From positions 124,001-188,000 of the forward strand of contig JBCBYV010000001.1 of the NCBI GenBank assembly GCA_039815685.1: 64,000 nt of DNA, in the 5' to 3' direction. The stretch comes from Thermohalobaculum sp039815685 (GTDB lineage Bacteria; Pseudomonadota; Alphaproteobacteria; Rhodobacterales; Rhodobacteraceae). A program made the position numbers and the translations under genes. The notes under the pieces are model-generated. The model did no database searches. It had not been told where the DNA came from and worked only from the letters and a program-made list of their open reading frames with translations. Every line of letters starts with the position of its first letter. Within the stretch, counting starts at the first letter, position 1. Positions 52,025 to 60,871 of the stretch are shown here, piece after piece.

Positions 52025-53761
52025 ATGAACCTCTTCGCCGATATCAAGACGCTGACTGTTGCTTGCCTCGAGGAATGCACCGCCGAGGGCGTGCTGCCGG
52101 AGGGGTTGTCCTTCGACAACGTGGCCGTCGAGCCACCTCGTGACGCCGCGCATGGCGATATGGCGACGAACGCCGCGATGGTGCTGGCAAAGCCTGCCGG
52201 CAGGAAACCCCGTGACATAGCCGAGGCGCTGGCCGGCAAGCTCGCCCTAGATCCGCGCATTGCGAGTGCGGAGGTAGCAGGTCCGGGCTTCATCAACCTG
52301 CGGCTCGAGGCGCAGGCCTGGCGCGACGTGCTCGCATCGATCCTGGCAAACCCGGAAGGCTACGGCCGTTCCGCGTTGGGGGCAGGCAAGCGCGTGAATG
52401 TCGAGTTCGTTTCGGCCAACCCGACCGGTCCGCTCCATGTCGGCCACACGCGCGGCGCGGTCTTCGGGGACGCGCTGGCCCGTCTGCTCGACTACGCGGG
52501 CTACGAGGTGACCAAGGAGTACTACATCAACGACGGCGGCGCGCAGGTCGATGTCCTCGCCCGCTCTGCCTTTCTCCGCTACTGCGAGGCGAACGGCCGG
52601 GAAATCGAGATCCCGGAAGGACTTTACCCTGGCGATTACCTCGTGCCCGTCGGCGAAAGACTGGCGGAAAAGTACGGCTCCCGGCTCCTGAATGCGCCCG
52701 AGGAGGAGTGGCTGCCCGAATTTCGGGACGCTGCGACCGACGCGATGATGGACATGATCCGCGAGGATCTGGCGGCGCTCGGCGTGCATATGGATGTCTT
52801 CTTCTCGGAGCGATCCCTCTACGGCACGGGGCGGATCGAAGGCACGCTCGAAGCGCTCGAGTCCAAGGGGCTGATCTATGAGGGCGTGCTTCAGCCGCCC
52901 AAGGGAAAGACGCCGGAAGACTGGGAGCCGCGCGCCCAGACGCTCTTTCGTTCGAGCGACTACGGCGACGATACGGATCGGCCGATCAAGAAGGCGGACG
53001 GCGCATGGACCTACTTCGCGCCCGATATCGCCTATCACAAGGACAAGCTCGATCGTGGTTTCGACCTGCTGATCGACGTGCTCGGCGCAGACCATGGCGG
53101 CTATGTGAAACGCATGAAGGCCGCTGTTGCAGCGCTCTCTGGCGCGCGTGTCCCGTTAGAGGTGAAACTCTGCCAGCTCGTTCGCCTCTTCAAGGATGGC
53201 CAGCCCTTCAAGATGTCGAAGCGTGCCGGCCGGTTTGTCACATTGCGGGACGTTCTCGAGGAGGTCGGACCGGACGTGACGCGCTTCGTGATGCTCACGC
53301 GCCGCAATGACGCACCCCTCGACTTCGACTTTACCGCCGCTCTTCAGCAGAGCCGCGAGAATCCTGTGTGGTACGTGCAGTACGCTTACGCTCGCGGGCG
53401 TTCTGTAAAGGAGCGAGCTGCAACCATTGGCGTGACATTAGATGGCGCTGATGCAGAGATTAGGCGACTAAATCACGAAGCAGAACTATCTCTGGTTGCA
53501 AAACTAGCCGAGTTCCCCCGAATTGTGGAAACTTCTGCGTCTCAGCATGAACCACACAGAATTGCCTTCTTTCTTTACGACCTTGCCTCAGAGTATCATG
53601 CGTTCTGGAATCGGGGTCAGGATGAGCCGCTTTTGCGAATGGTTCGTGAGGACGACAAAGCACTGTCGACGGCGCGTTTGTGCCTCTCGCACGCTGTTTC
53701 GATTGTGATTGCGCGGGGGCTTAGTATCCTTGGTGTCGCACCGCTTGAGGAAATGAGGTGA
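52025..53761 (+). CDS. argS: Arginine-tRNA ligase
   Basis: Class I synthetase of 578 residues. The N-terminal Add1 domain precedes VSANPTGPLHVGHTRGA (HIGH-type HVGH, 138-141); the KMSKS region is degenerate (KMSKRAGRFVTL), and the DALR anticodon-binding domain ends the protein (LYDLASEYHAFWNRG). ATG 52025 is chosen; the frame extends to 51881 without a family match. From about 53400 to the stop the codon use changes to AT-richer codons. It starts the argS-SPOR-nagZ-scpA-scpB series behind a CtrA box. Confidence 0.96.
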   Translation: MNLFADIKTLTVACLEECTAEGVLPEGLSFDNVAVEPPRDAAHGDMATNAAMVLAKPAGRKPRDIAEALAGKLALDPRIASAEVAGPGFINLRLEAQAWRDVLASILANPEGYGRSALGAGKRVNVEFVSANPTGPLHVGHTRGAVFGDALARLLDYAGYEVTKEYYINDGGAQVDVLARSAFLRYCEANGREIEIPEGLYPGDYLVPVGERLAEKYGSRLLNAPEEEWLPEFRDAATDAMMDMIREDLAALGVHMDVFFSERSLYGTGRIEGTLEALESKGLIYEGVLQPPKGKTPEDWEPRAQTLFRSSDYGDDTDRPIKKADGAWTYFAPDIAYHKDKLDRGFDLLIDVLGADHGGYVKRMKAAVAALSGARVPLEVKLCQLVRLFKDGQPFKMSKRAGRFVTLRDVLEEVGPDVTRFVMLTRRNDAPLDFDFTAALQQSRENPVWYVQYAYARGRSVKERAATIGVTLDGADAEIRRLNHEAELSLVAKLAEFPRIVETSASQHEPHRIAFFLYDLASEYHAFWNRGQDEPLLRMVREDDKALSTARLCLSHAVSIVIARGLSILGVAPLEEMR

Positions 53762-53833
53762 GCCGCGGACGAGCCGCGCGCTTGCCCGAGCAGTACGGAT
53801 CTGGCCCAAACAATTGGGCCGAGGGGATGCGCA

Positions 53834-54913
53834 ATGCCGGCCTACTATGACGAAGACGAAGATTACGCCGCCACGGGCAACACTGGGGGGCGGTCGTTTG
53901 TTGGCACGATCTCTCGTTTTGCTGGCGCGGCTGCGGCCGTCGCCATAATCGGCGGCGGGGGCTTTCTGGTCTGGAACCTGGGTAGCCAGGATACGGATGA
54001 GATACCGGTGATCCGCGCGGCGGCGGGACCGGCGAAGACCCAGCCCGAAAGCGCCGGCGGGACGGAGACCCGACATACCGATGTCAGCGCCTACGACGTC
54101 GCCGGCGGCGATGCGGAGGCACCGGCGGAGGCGCGCCTCGCGGCCGAGCCAGGGGCGCCGAGTGACGAGGACAAGGCGATGTCGCAGATCGCGGCGGTCT
54201 CGCCCGTGCCGGCGTCGGGAAGCGCGGGCGGCGTCGCCCAGCCCGGCGGACCCGGCGCCGGTGCCAGTCTCGGCTTCGGCCCTGCGCCGTTGGCCGGTGG
54301 GCTCGATGTCTTCAGCACTCAGCCTGCACGCCCGTCGAGCGGCGATGGTCGGCAGATCGCGGCCCTCGCGCTGAGCGACGAGACGCTCTATCCGCTGCCT
54401 GAGGACCTGGAGCCGCCGAAGGTGCATCGACTGATCACCTCCGAGGCCGAGCTGCTTGAGACGCAGAGGCCGAGGCGCGACGTGGTCGTAAACCGCGCCG
54501 AACCCGTGCCGCCGAAGGGAGAGGGCAGCGAGCTTGCGCCCGCTTTCGTGCCGCTCGTTCGGGACCGTCCGGCCGACTTCTCGGTGCGCATCGCCCGCGC
54601 GCGTGCGTCCGTTCAGTCCTCGCAGCAGGATCTCGTGGTGGAGGCCGAACGGTCGCCCGTTCAGATCCAGCTCGGCGCCTTCCCGGATCGTAACGTGATC
54701 GAACAGGAATGGGCCCGGCTGCGTCAGGCCAACAGCGACGTGCTTTCGGGCCGCGCGCTGGCCGTGCAGCAGACGGTCTCGGGCGGCGTCACCTACTACC
54801 GGCTTCGTGTCGGCCCCTTCCGTGACGGGCACGAGGCGAATACCGTTTGCCAGGCACTCAAGGTTCGGGGTTATGATTGTCTCGTCGCAATCAACACCGA
54901 AAAGCGTGGCTGA
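53834..54913 (+). CDS. SPOR-domain membrane protein
   Basis: Bitopic inner-membrane protein of 359 residues: acidic cytoplasmic start (YYDEDEDYAATG), one transmembrane segment at about 33-50 (GAAAAVAIIGGGGFLVWNLG), a long Pro/Ala/Glu-rich periplasmic linker and a C-terminal SPOR domain (VQIQLGAFPDRNVIEQEWARLR ... YYRLRVGPFRDGHEANTVCQALKVRGYDCLV). SPOR domains bind denuded peptidoglycan glycan strands at the division site. It lies 72 bases after argS and seven before nagZ, the typical Rhodobacterales order. Confidence 0.88.
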   Translation: MPAYYDEDEDYAATGNTGGRSFVGTISRFAGAAAAVAIIGGGGFLVWNLGSQDTDEIPVIRAAAGPAKTQPESAGGTETRHTDVSAYDVAGGDAEAPAEARLAAEPGAPSDEDKAMSQIAAVSPVPASGSAGGVAQPGGPGAGASLGFGPAPLAGGLDVFSTQPARPSSGDGRQIAALALSDETLYPLPEDLEPPKVHRLITSEAELLETQRPRRDVVVNRAEPVPPKGEGSELAPAFVPLVRDRPADFSVRIARARASVQSSQQDLVVEAERSPVQIQLGAFPDRNVIEQEWARLRQANSDVLSGRALAVQQTVSGGVTYYRLRVGPFRDGHEANTVCQALKVRGYDCLVAINTEKRG

Positions 54914-54919
54914 GCAGTC

Positions 54920-55960
54920 GTGAACACCGTTACATCCGGCGCCGCCCCAGTGGGTGGCGCCCCCGCTGCTTTCATCACCGGCCTTGCCGGACTGCAGCTA
55001 TCGGCGGATGAACGCCGTTTTCTGGCCGAGGCACAGCCTTGGGGCCTCATTCTCTTCGCGCGAAATGTCGAGACGCCCCGGCAGGTCGCAGCACTGGTCG
55101 ATGATGCGCGCTCGGCGCTTGGCCGTGAGGCGCCCGTTCTTATCGATCAGGAGGGCGGCAGGGTCGCCCGCCTGCGCCCGCCCCACTGGCTTGGCTGGCC
55201 GCCTGTGCGTGTGACCGTCGATACCCTGCCATTGGAGGAGGCCGCGCGCGCGCTCCGTCTTCGTTTCTCGATCATCGCAGCCGAACTGCGCGCCCTCGGG
55301 ATCGATGTTGACTGCATGCCACTCCTCGATGTGCCGCAGCCCGACGCACACGCGATCATCGGAAACCGAGCGCTCGGCGAGACCCCACAGCAAGTAGCGA
55401 CGCTCGGCTCAGCTGTCGTTGAGGGCCTGCGTGAGGGCGGCGTCCTGCCCGTCGTAAAGCACCTGCCGGGACACGGGCGCGCCGGTGGCGACAGCCATGA
55501 GATGCTGCCGAGGGTGACCACTTCGCGCGACGAACTCGAGCGCGTGGACTTCGCGGCCTTCAGCCCGCTGGCGGGGGAGGTGCTCGGCATGACCGCCCAT
55601 ATCGTCTACGACGCGCTCGACCCCGACCGCTGCGCCACTCATTCGCCCGCCTGCATCCGTGTCATTCGCGAGGAGATCGGCTTCGATGGCCTCCTCATGA
55701 CAGATGACCTGTCGATGAAAGCGCTGACGGGGCCGATGGGTGCCCGCGCCGCCGACGCGCTCGCTGCAGGCTGCGATATCGCTCTTCATTGCAATGGCGA
55801 CATGGCGGAGATGGAGGCGGTGGCCGCTGCGGTCCCGCCGCTCTCAGGGCTCGCCCTCGACCGCGCAGGACGTGCGGAGCAGGCGCGGCCGCCTGCTGGC
55901 GGATTTGACGCCGACGCCGCCCTCGCCGACTATCGCGCTCTCACTGGCGAGATGGCTTAA
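54920..55960 (+). CDS. nagZ: Beta-N-acetylhexosaminidase (GH3), GTG start
   Basis: Glycoside hydrolase family 3 enzyme of 346 residues releasing N-acetylglucosamine from anhydromuropeptides during cell-wall recycling in the cytoplasm. LIDQEGGRVARLRPP, VVKHLPGHGRAGGDSHE (general acid His/Asp) and GLLMTDDLSMKA (nucleophile Asp) are diagnostic. GTG 54920 is chosen: it gives the usual N-terminus and lies six bases after the SPOR gene stop. The scpA frame begins three bases after its stop. Confidence 0.93.
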   Translation: MNTVTSGAAPVGGAPAAFITGLAGLQLSADERRFLAEAQPWGLILFARNVETPRQVAALVDDARSALGREAPVLIDQEGGRVARLRPPHWLGWPPVRVTVDTLPLEEAARALRLRFSIIAAELRALGIDVDCMPLLDVPQPDAHAIIGNRALGETPQQVATLGSAVVEGLREGGVLPVVKHLPGHGRAGGDSHEMLPRVTTSRDELERVDFAAFSPLAGEVLGMTAHIVYDALDPDRCATHSPACIRVIREEIGFDGLLMTDDLSMKALTGPMGARAADALAAGCDIALHCNGDMAEMEAVAAAVPPLSGLALDRAGRAEQARPPAGGFDADAALADYRALTGEMA

Positions 55961-55963
55961 GGT

Positions 55964-56836
55964 TTGAGCGCAAACGAAGAGTTCATCGAGGGCCCCCCGC
56001 GCGATGCGGGCGATGAGGGCATGACGGCGGAGGAGGAAGCGCTTCTCACCGTCTCGCTCGACGGCTTCGAGGGGCCGATCGACCTCCTGCTTGAGATGGC
56101 TCGGCGCCAGAAGGTCGATCTCCGCCGCATCTCCGTCCTCGCCCTTGCCGAGCAGTATCTTGCTTTCGTAGCCGAGGCGAAGCGGCTACGCATCGATCTC
56201 GCGGCAGATTACCTCGTGATGGCGGCCTGGCTCGCCTATCTGAAGTCGCGCCTTCTCCTGCCTGAGCCGCCCTCGGCCGATGAACCCTCGGGCGCCGAGC
56301 TTGCCGACCGGTTGGCGCATCGCCTCGCACGGCTCGAGGCGATGCGGAAGGCCGCTGCTGCCCTCGACCGTCGTGCCCTCCTCGGTGAAGCGCGCTTCCC
56401 GCGCGGCGCGCCGGAGGCGGCGCAGCGCTTGGCCGAGACACGCTGGCGGGCGGATCTCGCGGAGCTGCTACGTTCCTATGCCCGCATCCGGACCCGCGAT
56501 GCCTATCGCCCCCTAATGGTGGACAAGCGTGAGAGCGTGATGGCGCTTGAGGATGCCCGTGCGCGCCTCGGTCAACTTCTCGGCGGCATGTCGGTGCCGA
56601 GCTGGACGCGCCTCGAAGCCTTCCTGCCGGCGGAATGGCTCGAGGCGCCGATCAAGCGGCGGAGTGCCGTCGCCTCCTCCTTCGCGGCCGCCTTGGAACT
56701 TGCGCGGCGGGGAGAGCTCGAGCTGCGTCAGGAAGCTACCTTCGCGCCGCTCCTCCTCCGCCCTCGCGCGGCAGGCGAGGGGCCGGGGAATGATGCGCCC
56801 GAGGGCCACGAGGGCGAGCAGGGAGACCGTGCATGA
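55964..56836 (+). CDS. scpA: Segregation and condensation protein A
   Basis: Kleisin subunit of the SMC-ScpAB condensin, organising the chromosome, 290 residues from TTG 55964. The family core starts VSLDGFEGPIDLLLEMARRQKVDLRRISVLALAEQYL, followed by LAADYLVMAAWLAYLKSRLLLPEP, and the C-terminal winged helix lies around residues 200-270. A start at ATG 56021 (271 aa) is also plausible because it leaves the conserved core intact. It overlaps scpB by four bases (ATGA). Confidence 0.9.
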   Translation: MSANEEFIEGPPRDAGDEGMTAEEEALLTVSLDGFEGPIDLLLEMARRQKVDLRRISVLALAEQYLAFVAEAKRLRIDLAADYLVMAAWLAYLKSRLLLPEPPSADEPSGAELADRLAHRLARLEAMRKAAAALDRRALLGEARFPRGAPEAAQRLAETRWRADLAELLRSYARIRTRDAYRPLMVDKRESVMALEDARARLGQLLGGMSVPSWTRLEAFLPAEWLEAPIKRRSAVASSFAAALELARRGELELRQEATFAPLLLRPRAAGEGPGNDAPEGHEGEQGDRA

Positions 56837-57546
56837 CCGCGGAGACGGCGGCCGAGGAGCCAGATGGAGAAGAGGACGCCGCTACCGGCCTCTTCGCCGC
56901 ACCGCCCGAGGCCGAACTGGAGCGCATGGTTGAAGCGCTGCTCTTCGCAGCTTCCGAGCCGATGTCACTCGCCGAGATCGCCCGGCGTCTCCCCGATGGC
57001 GCCGAGCCGGAGGCCGCCCTTGCATCGCTCGTGAAGCGCTATGAGGGCCGGGGTGTGCGTCTCGAGCGCATCGGCAAGGCCTGGGCGTTTCGCACCGCGC
57101 CGGATCTCGGCTTCCTGATGCGCGAGGAGGTGACGGAGGAGCGCAAGCTTTCCCGCGCCGCGATGGAGACGCTGGCGGTGATCGCCTACCACCAGCCCGT
57201 GACCCGCGCGGAAATTGAGGAGATCCGCGGTGTCAGCGTCTCGAAGGGTACGCTCGATCTGTTGCTGGATCTCGGTTGGGTCCGCCTCGGCCGCCGTCGC
57301 GAGAGCCCGGGCCGTCCGGCGACATTCATCACGACGACAGCGTTTCTCGACCATTTCGAGCTGGAGAGCGTCAAGGATCTGCCGGGCCTGAAGGAGCTTC
57401 GTTCAGCGGGCCTTCTCGAAGCGGATCCGCCTGGGGCCGAGCCCGAGGCAGCGCCGAAGCCAGCCCCTTTGTTGGAGCGCGACGAAGGTGAGGAGCCTAA
57501 GGACGACGCGACGACCGAAGAGGGTGGGGCGCAGAAGGACGGTTAG
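56833..57546 (+). CDS. scpB: Segregation and condensation protein B
   Basis: ScpB of 237 residues with two winged-helix domains: LERMVEALLFAASEPMSLAEIARRLPDG and LSRAAMETLAVIAYHQPVTRAEIEEIRGVSVSKGTLDLLLDLGWVR. It binds ScpA in the condensin complex. A Pro/Glu/Asp-rich tail of about 45 residues ends the protein. The ATG overlaps the scpA stop, and its stop overlaps the stop of the converging dCTP deaminase gene by four bases. Confidence 0.93.
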   Translation: MTAETAAEEPDGEEDAATGLFAAPPEAELERMVEALLFAASEPMSLAEIARRLPDGAEPEAALASLVKRYEGRGVRLERIGKAWAFRTAPDLGFLMREEVTEERKLSRAAMETLAVIAYHQPVTRAEIEEIRGVSVSKGTLDLLLDLGWVRLGRRRESPGRPATFITTTAFLDHFELESVKDLPGLKELRSAGLLEADPPGAEPEAAPKPAPLLERDEGEEPKDDATTEEGGAQKDG

Positions 57547-58661
57547 GGTAGGGGCCGGAAGTGCTTCGAAAGCCGGAGCGCCTGACCCTGATAGTTCGAG
57601 CCGATGTCGCGGCCATAGAGCGTGTCCGGCACCTCGGCCATGCACTCATAGACGAGGCGCCCGACTGTCTGGCCGTGCTCGAGCGCGAAGGGTGCTTCGT
57701 GGCAGCGCACCTCCAATACCCCGCGCGAACCCGACCCACCGGTCGAGCCATGGCCGAAACCAGGATCGAAGAAGCCGGCATAGTGGACGCGGAACTCTCC
57801 CGCGACGGCCATGTAGGGCACCATCTCGGCGGCGGTGTGCGGCGGTACGGCGACGGCCTCCCGGCTCACGAGGATATAGAAGGCGCCGGGATCCAGGATC
57901 ACGCCGCCATGCCCGTCCGGCCGATCAAACGAGCGCACGGGCTCCCAGAACTCGAGCGGGTCATAGGCGGCGAGGCGCGAGAGGTCGATGAGGCCCGAAT
58001 GGCGCCGTGCGCGCCAGCCGAGCGGTCCTTCCCGGCTGGGCCCACCTGCTAGATCGACGGAGAAACCGAGGCCCGCATCGATCACCGGCTCGCCATCGAC
58101 AAGCGGGTCCTCGGCGTGGAGTTCGCGGAGTGCCGCATCGTCGAGACGCGGATCGCCGCGGCGGAGGCGGAGCTGGCTGAGCGTGATGCCGGGGCGGACG
58201 AGTACCGAGAAGGTGCAGGGGCTGATCTGGGCGAAGAGCGGCCCTTGATAACCCGCATCGACCACGTCGAAGGCGGTGCTGTGGTCGGTGACGAGTCGGG
58301 TCAGGAGATCGAGCCTGCCGGTGGAGCTCTTGGCATTGGCTGCCCCCGCCATGTCCTGGGGCAGCCGCAGGCTCTCAGCCAGTTCCACGACATAGGCACA
58401 GCCGGTCTCCAGCACCGCGCCATCCGAGAGATCGATCTCGTGCATCGCGAATTCGGAAAGCCGCCCCTCGACCCGTCGCGCGCCGGGCAGGAAGCTCGCC
58501 CGGACCCGCCAGGCGCGCCGGCCGAGGCGGAGATCGATACTGGCGGGTTGGATCTGCTCGGGCAGGACCGCGGGCGTGGCGGAGATTGCGCCCTCGGCGA
58601 TGAGGGCGCGCAGACCCTGGCTCGGGATGACGCCCGGCTTGCCGCCGCCCGCTATCGTCAT
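57543..58661 (-). CDS. dcd: Long two-domain 2'-deoxycytidine triphosphate deaminase
   Basis: dCTP deaminase of 372 residues, about twice the usual 190, the form found in Rhodobacterales and related alphaproteobacteria. The first dUTPase-like domain carries the active-site signature ANAKSSTGRLDLLTRLVTDHS and FAQISPCTFSVLVRPG; a second, similar barrel (about 190-372, ILDPGAFYILVSREAVAVPPHTAAEMVPYMAVAGEFRVHYAGFFDPGFG) follows. It turns dCTP into dUTP for thymidylate synthesis. It converges on scpB. Confidence 0.88.
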   Translation of the reverse strand: MTIAGGGKPGVIPSQGLRALIAEGAISATPAVLPEQIQPASIDLRLGRRAWRVRASFLPGARRVEGRLSEFAMHEIDLSDGAVLETGCAYVVELAESLRLPQDMAGAANAKSSTGRLDLLTRLVTDHSTAFDVVDAGYQGPLFAQISPCTFSVLVRPGITLSQLRLRRGDPRLDDAALRELHAEDPLVDGEPVIDAGLGFSVDLAGGPSREGPLGWRARRHSGLIDLSRLAAYDPLEFWEPVRSFDRPDGHGGVILDPGAFYILVSREAVAVPPHTAAEMVPYMAVAGEFRVHYAGFFDPGFGHGSTGGSGSRGVLEVRCHEAPFALEHGQTVGRLVYECMAEVPDTLYGRDIGSNYQGQALRLSKHFRPLP

Positions 58662-58740
58662 CGTTGCCTCCCCCTATGCCCACGCCGATACGCGCGCATG
58701 AAAAACGCCAGCGGGCAGGCCCGCTGGCGTTGTCCGGAAC

Positions 58741-58817
58741 TGGTCGGGCCGGCGAGATTCGAACTCACGACCTCTTGCGCCCCATGCAAGCGCGCTACCA
58801 GGCTGCGCTACGGCCCG
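58741..58817 (-). tRNA. tRNA-Pro (anticodon GGG)
   Basis: Minus-strand cloverleaf: acceptor CGGGCCG/CGGCCCG, D arm AGCGCAGCCTGGTAGCGC, anticodon stem CTTGC/GCAAG with loop ATGGGGC (anticodon GGG), T arm with GAGTTCGAATCTC, discriminator A and encoded CCA. It is 77 bases including CCA. Confidence 0.95.
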
Positions 58818-58914
58818 TGAACCGGAAGCCCCGCATATACGAAGGGCGGCGGGCCGCGCAATGGGCAATCAGCGATATCCCGAGGCGTCTCAGCGCGTTG
58901 CCGGCGACCTGCCT

Positions 58915-59421
58915 TCAGCCGCGCCCCTCGAGCCGCGCCAGCACGGCCTCGAGACGGCTGATCGACGCGCGCACATCGCCCGTGGGCTCGACTGGTACCT
59001 CTGGGACCGCCGTCTCGCCGCCGTTGCGCGCTTCGAGGCGCGATCGAATAGCAGACAGCCGTTCTGTCGCATCCGCCGGGATCTGAGGGCTGCCGAGGTT
59101 GAGTTCGGCATCCGCGCGGCCCCGGGCGACCACGGCTTTCTGACCCTGCTCTCGCAGGACCTTCTGCGCACCTTTGATCGTCAGCCCGTCATCGTAGAGG
59201 AGTGCCTTGATCCCGCGGAGCAGGGCGATGTGGTCGGGGCGGTAAAGACGGCGTCCGCCGGCGCGCTTGAGCGGTCGGATCTGGCTGAACTTCGTCTCCC
59301 AGAAACGGAGGACATGCTGCGGCAAGTCCAGTTCCTCGGATACCTCGCTGATGGTCCGGAAGGCTTCGGGCGCCTTGCCCTGCGGCGCCATTCCTTCGCG
59401 CCGGTTCCGGTTACCCGCCAT
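58915..59421 (-). CDS. MerR-family transcriptional regulator
   Basis: Regulator of 168 residues. The N-terminal MerR helix-turn-helix reads FRTISEVSEELDLPQHVLRFWETKFSQIRPLKRAGGRRLYRPDHIALLRGIKALL (about 21-75). The C-terminus is a Glu/Arg-rich helix without metal-binding cysteines. In alphaproteobacteria a short MerR protein follows ihfA in this cluster. Its ATG overlaps the ihfA stop by one base, so the two are co-transcribed. The target is unknown. Confidence 0.85.
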   Translation of the reverse strand: MAGNRNRREGMAPQGKAPEAFRTISEVSEELDLPQHVLRFWETKFSQIRPLKRAGGRRLYRPDHIALLRGIKALLYDDGLTIKGAQKVLREQGQKAVVARGRADAELNLGSPQIPADATERLSAIRSRLEARNGGETAVPEVPVEPTGDVRASISRLEAVLARLEGRG

Positions 59422-59735
59422 CAGCTCTGCGCCTCTGCCTCAGTCGTCAGATTGATCCGCTCCTTCATGATATGCGAAGGTCGGAAGACTAGGACCCGGC
59501 GCGGATCTATAGGAACTTCCTCGCCCGTCTTCGGGTTCCGTCCGACGCGCGGGCCCTTATCGCGCACCGCGAAGGTCCCGAAGGACGAGATCTTCACATG
59601 CTCGCCGCGGACGAGCGCGCCCGAGATCTCTTCGAGAATGAGTTCGACAAGGTCGGCCGACTCGTTACGCGAAAGCCCGATCTCTCGGTAGACCGCCTCT
59701 GTCAGATCGGCCCGGGTAAGCGTATTGCCAGCCAT
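59421..59735 (-). CDS. ihfA: Integration host factor alpha subunit
   Basis: DNA-bending protein of 104 residues. TLTRADLTEAVYREIGLSRNESADLVE, KISSFGTFAVRDKGPRVGRNPKTGEEVPI and RVLVFRPSHIMKE are the HU/IHF signatures, and the Arg-Asn-Pro-Lys turn at the arm tip is the proline-intercalation site. ATG 59735 is chosen over an in-frame TTG three codons upstream. A candidate promoter lies 36 bases upstream. It follows fabH in the conserved cluster. Confidence 0.93.
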   Translation of the reverse strand: MAGNTLTRADLTEAVYREIGLSRNESADLVELILEEISGALVRGEHVKISSFGTFAVRDKGPRVGRNPKTGEEVPIDPRRVLVFRPSHIMKERINLTTEAEAQS

Positions 59736-59771
59736 CCCGCTCAAGCCCCCTGTTCCAATTGATTGCCGCAG

Positions 59772-59801
59772 ACGATAGCGGCAGGCCCGAAGTCACGTCA
59801 A
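59772..59801 (-). promoter_or_regulatory. Possible sigma-70-type promoter of ihfA
   Basis: On the minus strand TTGACG (59796-59801) and TATCGT (59772-59777) are separated by 18 bases, with the ihfA ATG 36 bases downstream of the -10 element. The -10 match is weak. Confidence 0.3.
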
Positions 59802-59893
59802 CTTCAACAGCTTGGGCGGCAGACTGAAAGTGCTGACTCGTGAAAAATGCCTAAGGAAGGAGTGAAAATCGTGTCAAATTGATGCGACGGCCG

Positions 59894-60871
59894 CTACCAG
59901 CGGACGAGTGCGGAACCCCAGGTGAGTCCGCCGCCAATCGCTTCCATAAGAAGCAACTGCCCCGGGCGCACCCGTCCGTCTGCGACTGCGGTGCTGAGCG
60001 CTAGGGGAATGGAGGCTGCAGAGGTATTCCCGTGGTCCTGGACTGTGACCACCACCTTCTCCATCGGGATGCCGGTTTTCTTGGCCGTTGAGTCGATGAT
60101 CCTGAGGTTCGCCTGATGCGGTACGATCCAGTCGATCTCTTCGCTCTCTACGCCGACTTTCTCCATGACCTCATGTGCAACATCCGCGAGCTTCACGACG
60201 GCGTGGCGGAAGACCTCCTTGCCCTCCATCACCACCGTGCCGGCCAGACCGGTGCTGGACGGGCCGCCGGAGACATAGAGAAGCTCGTTGTGCCGGCCGT
60301 CGGAGTGAAGACACGCACCGAGCACCCCACGGTCCGAAGGCGCGCCGATACCCTGGGCCGCTTCCAGCACGATGGCACCCGCGCCGTCGCCGAAGAGCAC
60401 GCAGGTCGATCTGTCGTCCCAATCGAGAATACGGCTGAAGGTTTCAGCGCCGACAACCAGCACGCGCTCGGCCATGCCCGACAGGATCAAACCGTTCGCA
60501 TTGGCGAGAGCATAGATGAAGCCGGCGCAGACAGCTTGAATGTCGAAGGCATAGCCGTTCGACATGCCGATCGCGTGCTGCACGCGGGTTGCGGTCGAGG
60601 GGAAGGTCTGGTCGGGCGTTGCCGTTGCCAGCACCACGGCATCGAGATCGCGCGGGTCCATCCCCGCCGCACCCAACGCGGCTTCCGCAGCCTGGATCGC
60701 AAGATCGGAGGTGAGCTCACCCTCCGCTGCCACGTGACGCTGCTTGATGCCTGTGCGCGCCACGATCCAATCGTCCGATGTCTCGATACGTTCGGCAAGC
60801 TCGTCATTCGTGACGACGCGTTCAGGGAGGTAGTGTCCGCAGCCAAGGGCGCGCGACCGGACGATATTCAT
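59894..60871 (-). CDS. fabH: Beta-ketoacyl-ACP synthase III
   Basis: Condensing enzyme of 325 residues that starts fatty-acid synthesis from acetyl-CoA and malonyl-ACP. The triad is visible: Cys115 in AVCAGFIYAL, His252 in VPHQANLRI and Asn282 in DHGNTSAASIPLAL. Its ATG overlaps the end of plsX by four bases (60868-60871), so translation is coupled. Order DUF177-rpmF-plsX-fabH-ihfA is conserved in alphaproteobacteria. Confidence 0.95.
   Translation of the reverse strand: MNIVRSRALGCGHYLPERVVTNDELAERIETSDDWIVARTGIKQRHVAAEGELTSDLAIQAAEAALGAAGMDPRDLDAVVLATATPDQTFPSTATRVQHAIGMSNGYAFDIQAVCAGFIYALANANGLILSGMAERVLVVGAETFSRILDWDDRSTCVLFGDGAGAIVLEAAQGIGAPSDRGVLGACLHSDGRHNELLYVSGGPSSTGLAGTVVMEGKEVFRHAVVKLADVAHEVMEKVGVESEEIDWIVPHQANLRIIDSTAKKTGIPMEKVVVTVQDHGNTSAASIPLALSTAVADGRVRPGQLLLMEAIGGGLTWGSALVRW

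Noticed and set aside
58664..59086. Plus ORF containing GEIRTHDLLRPMQARYQAAL
   Set aside because: False translation through the tRNA-Pro gene, then antisense to the MerR gene.
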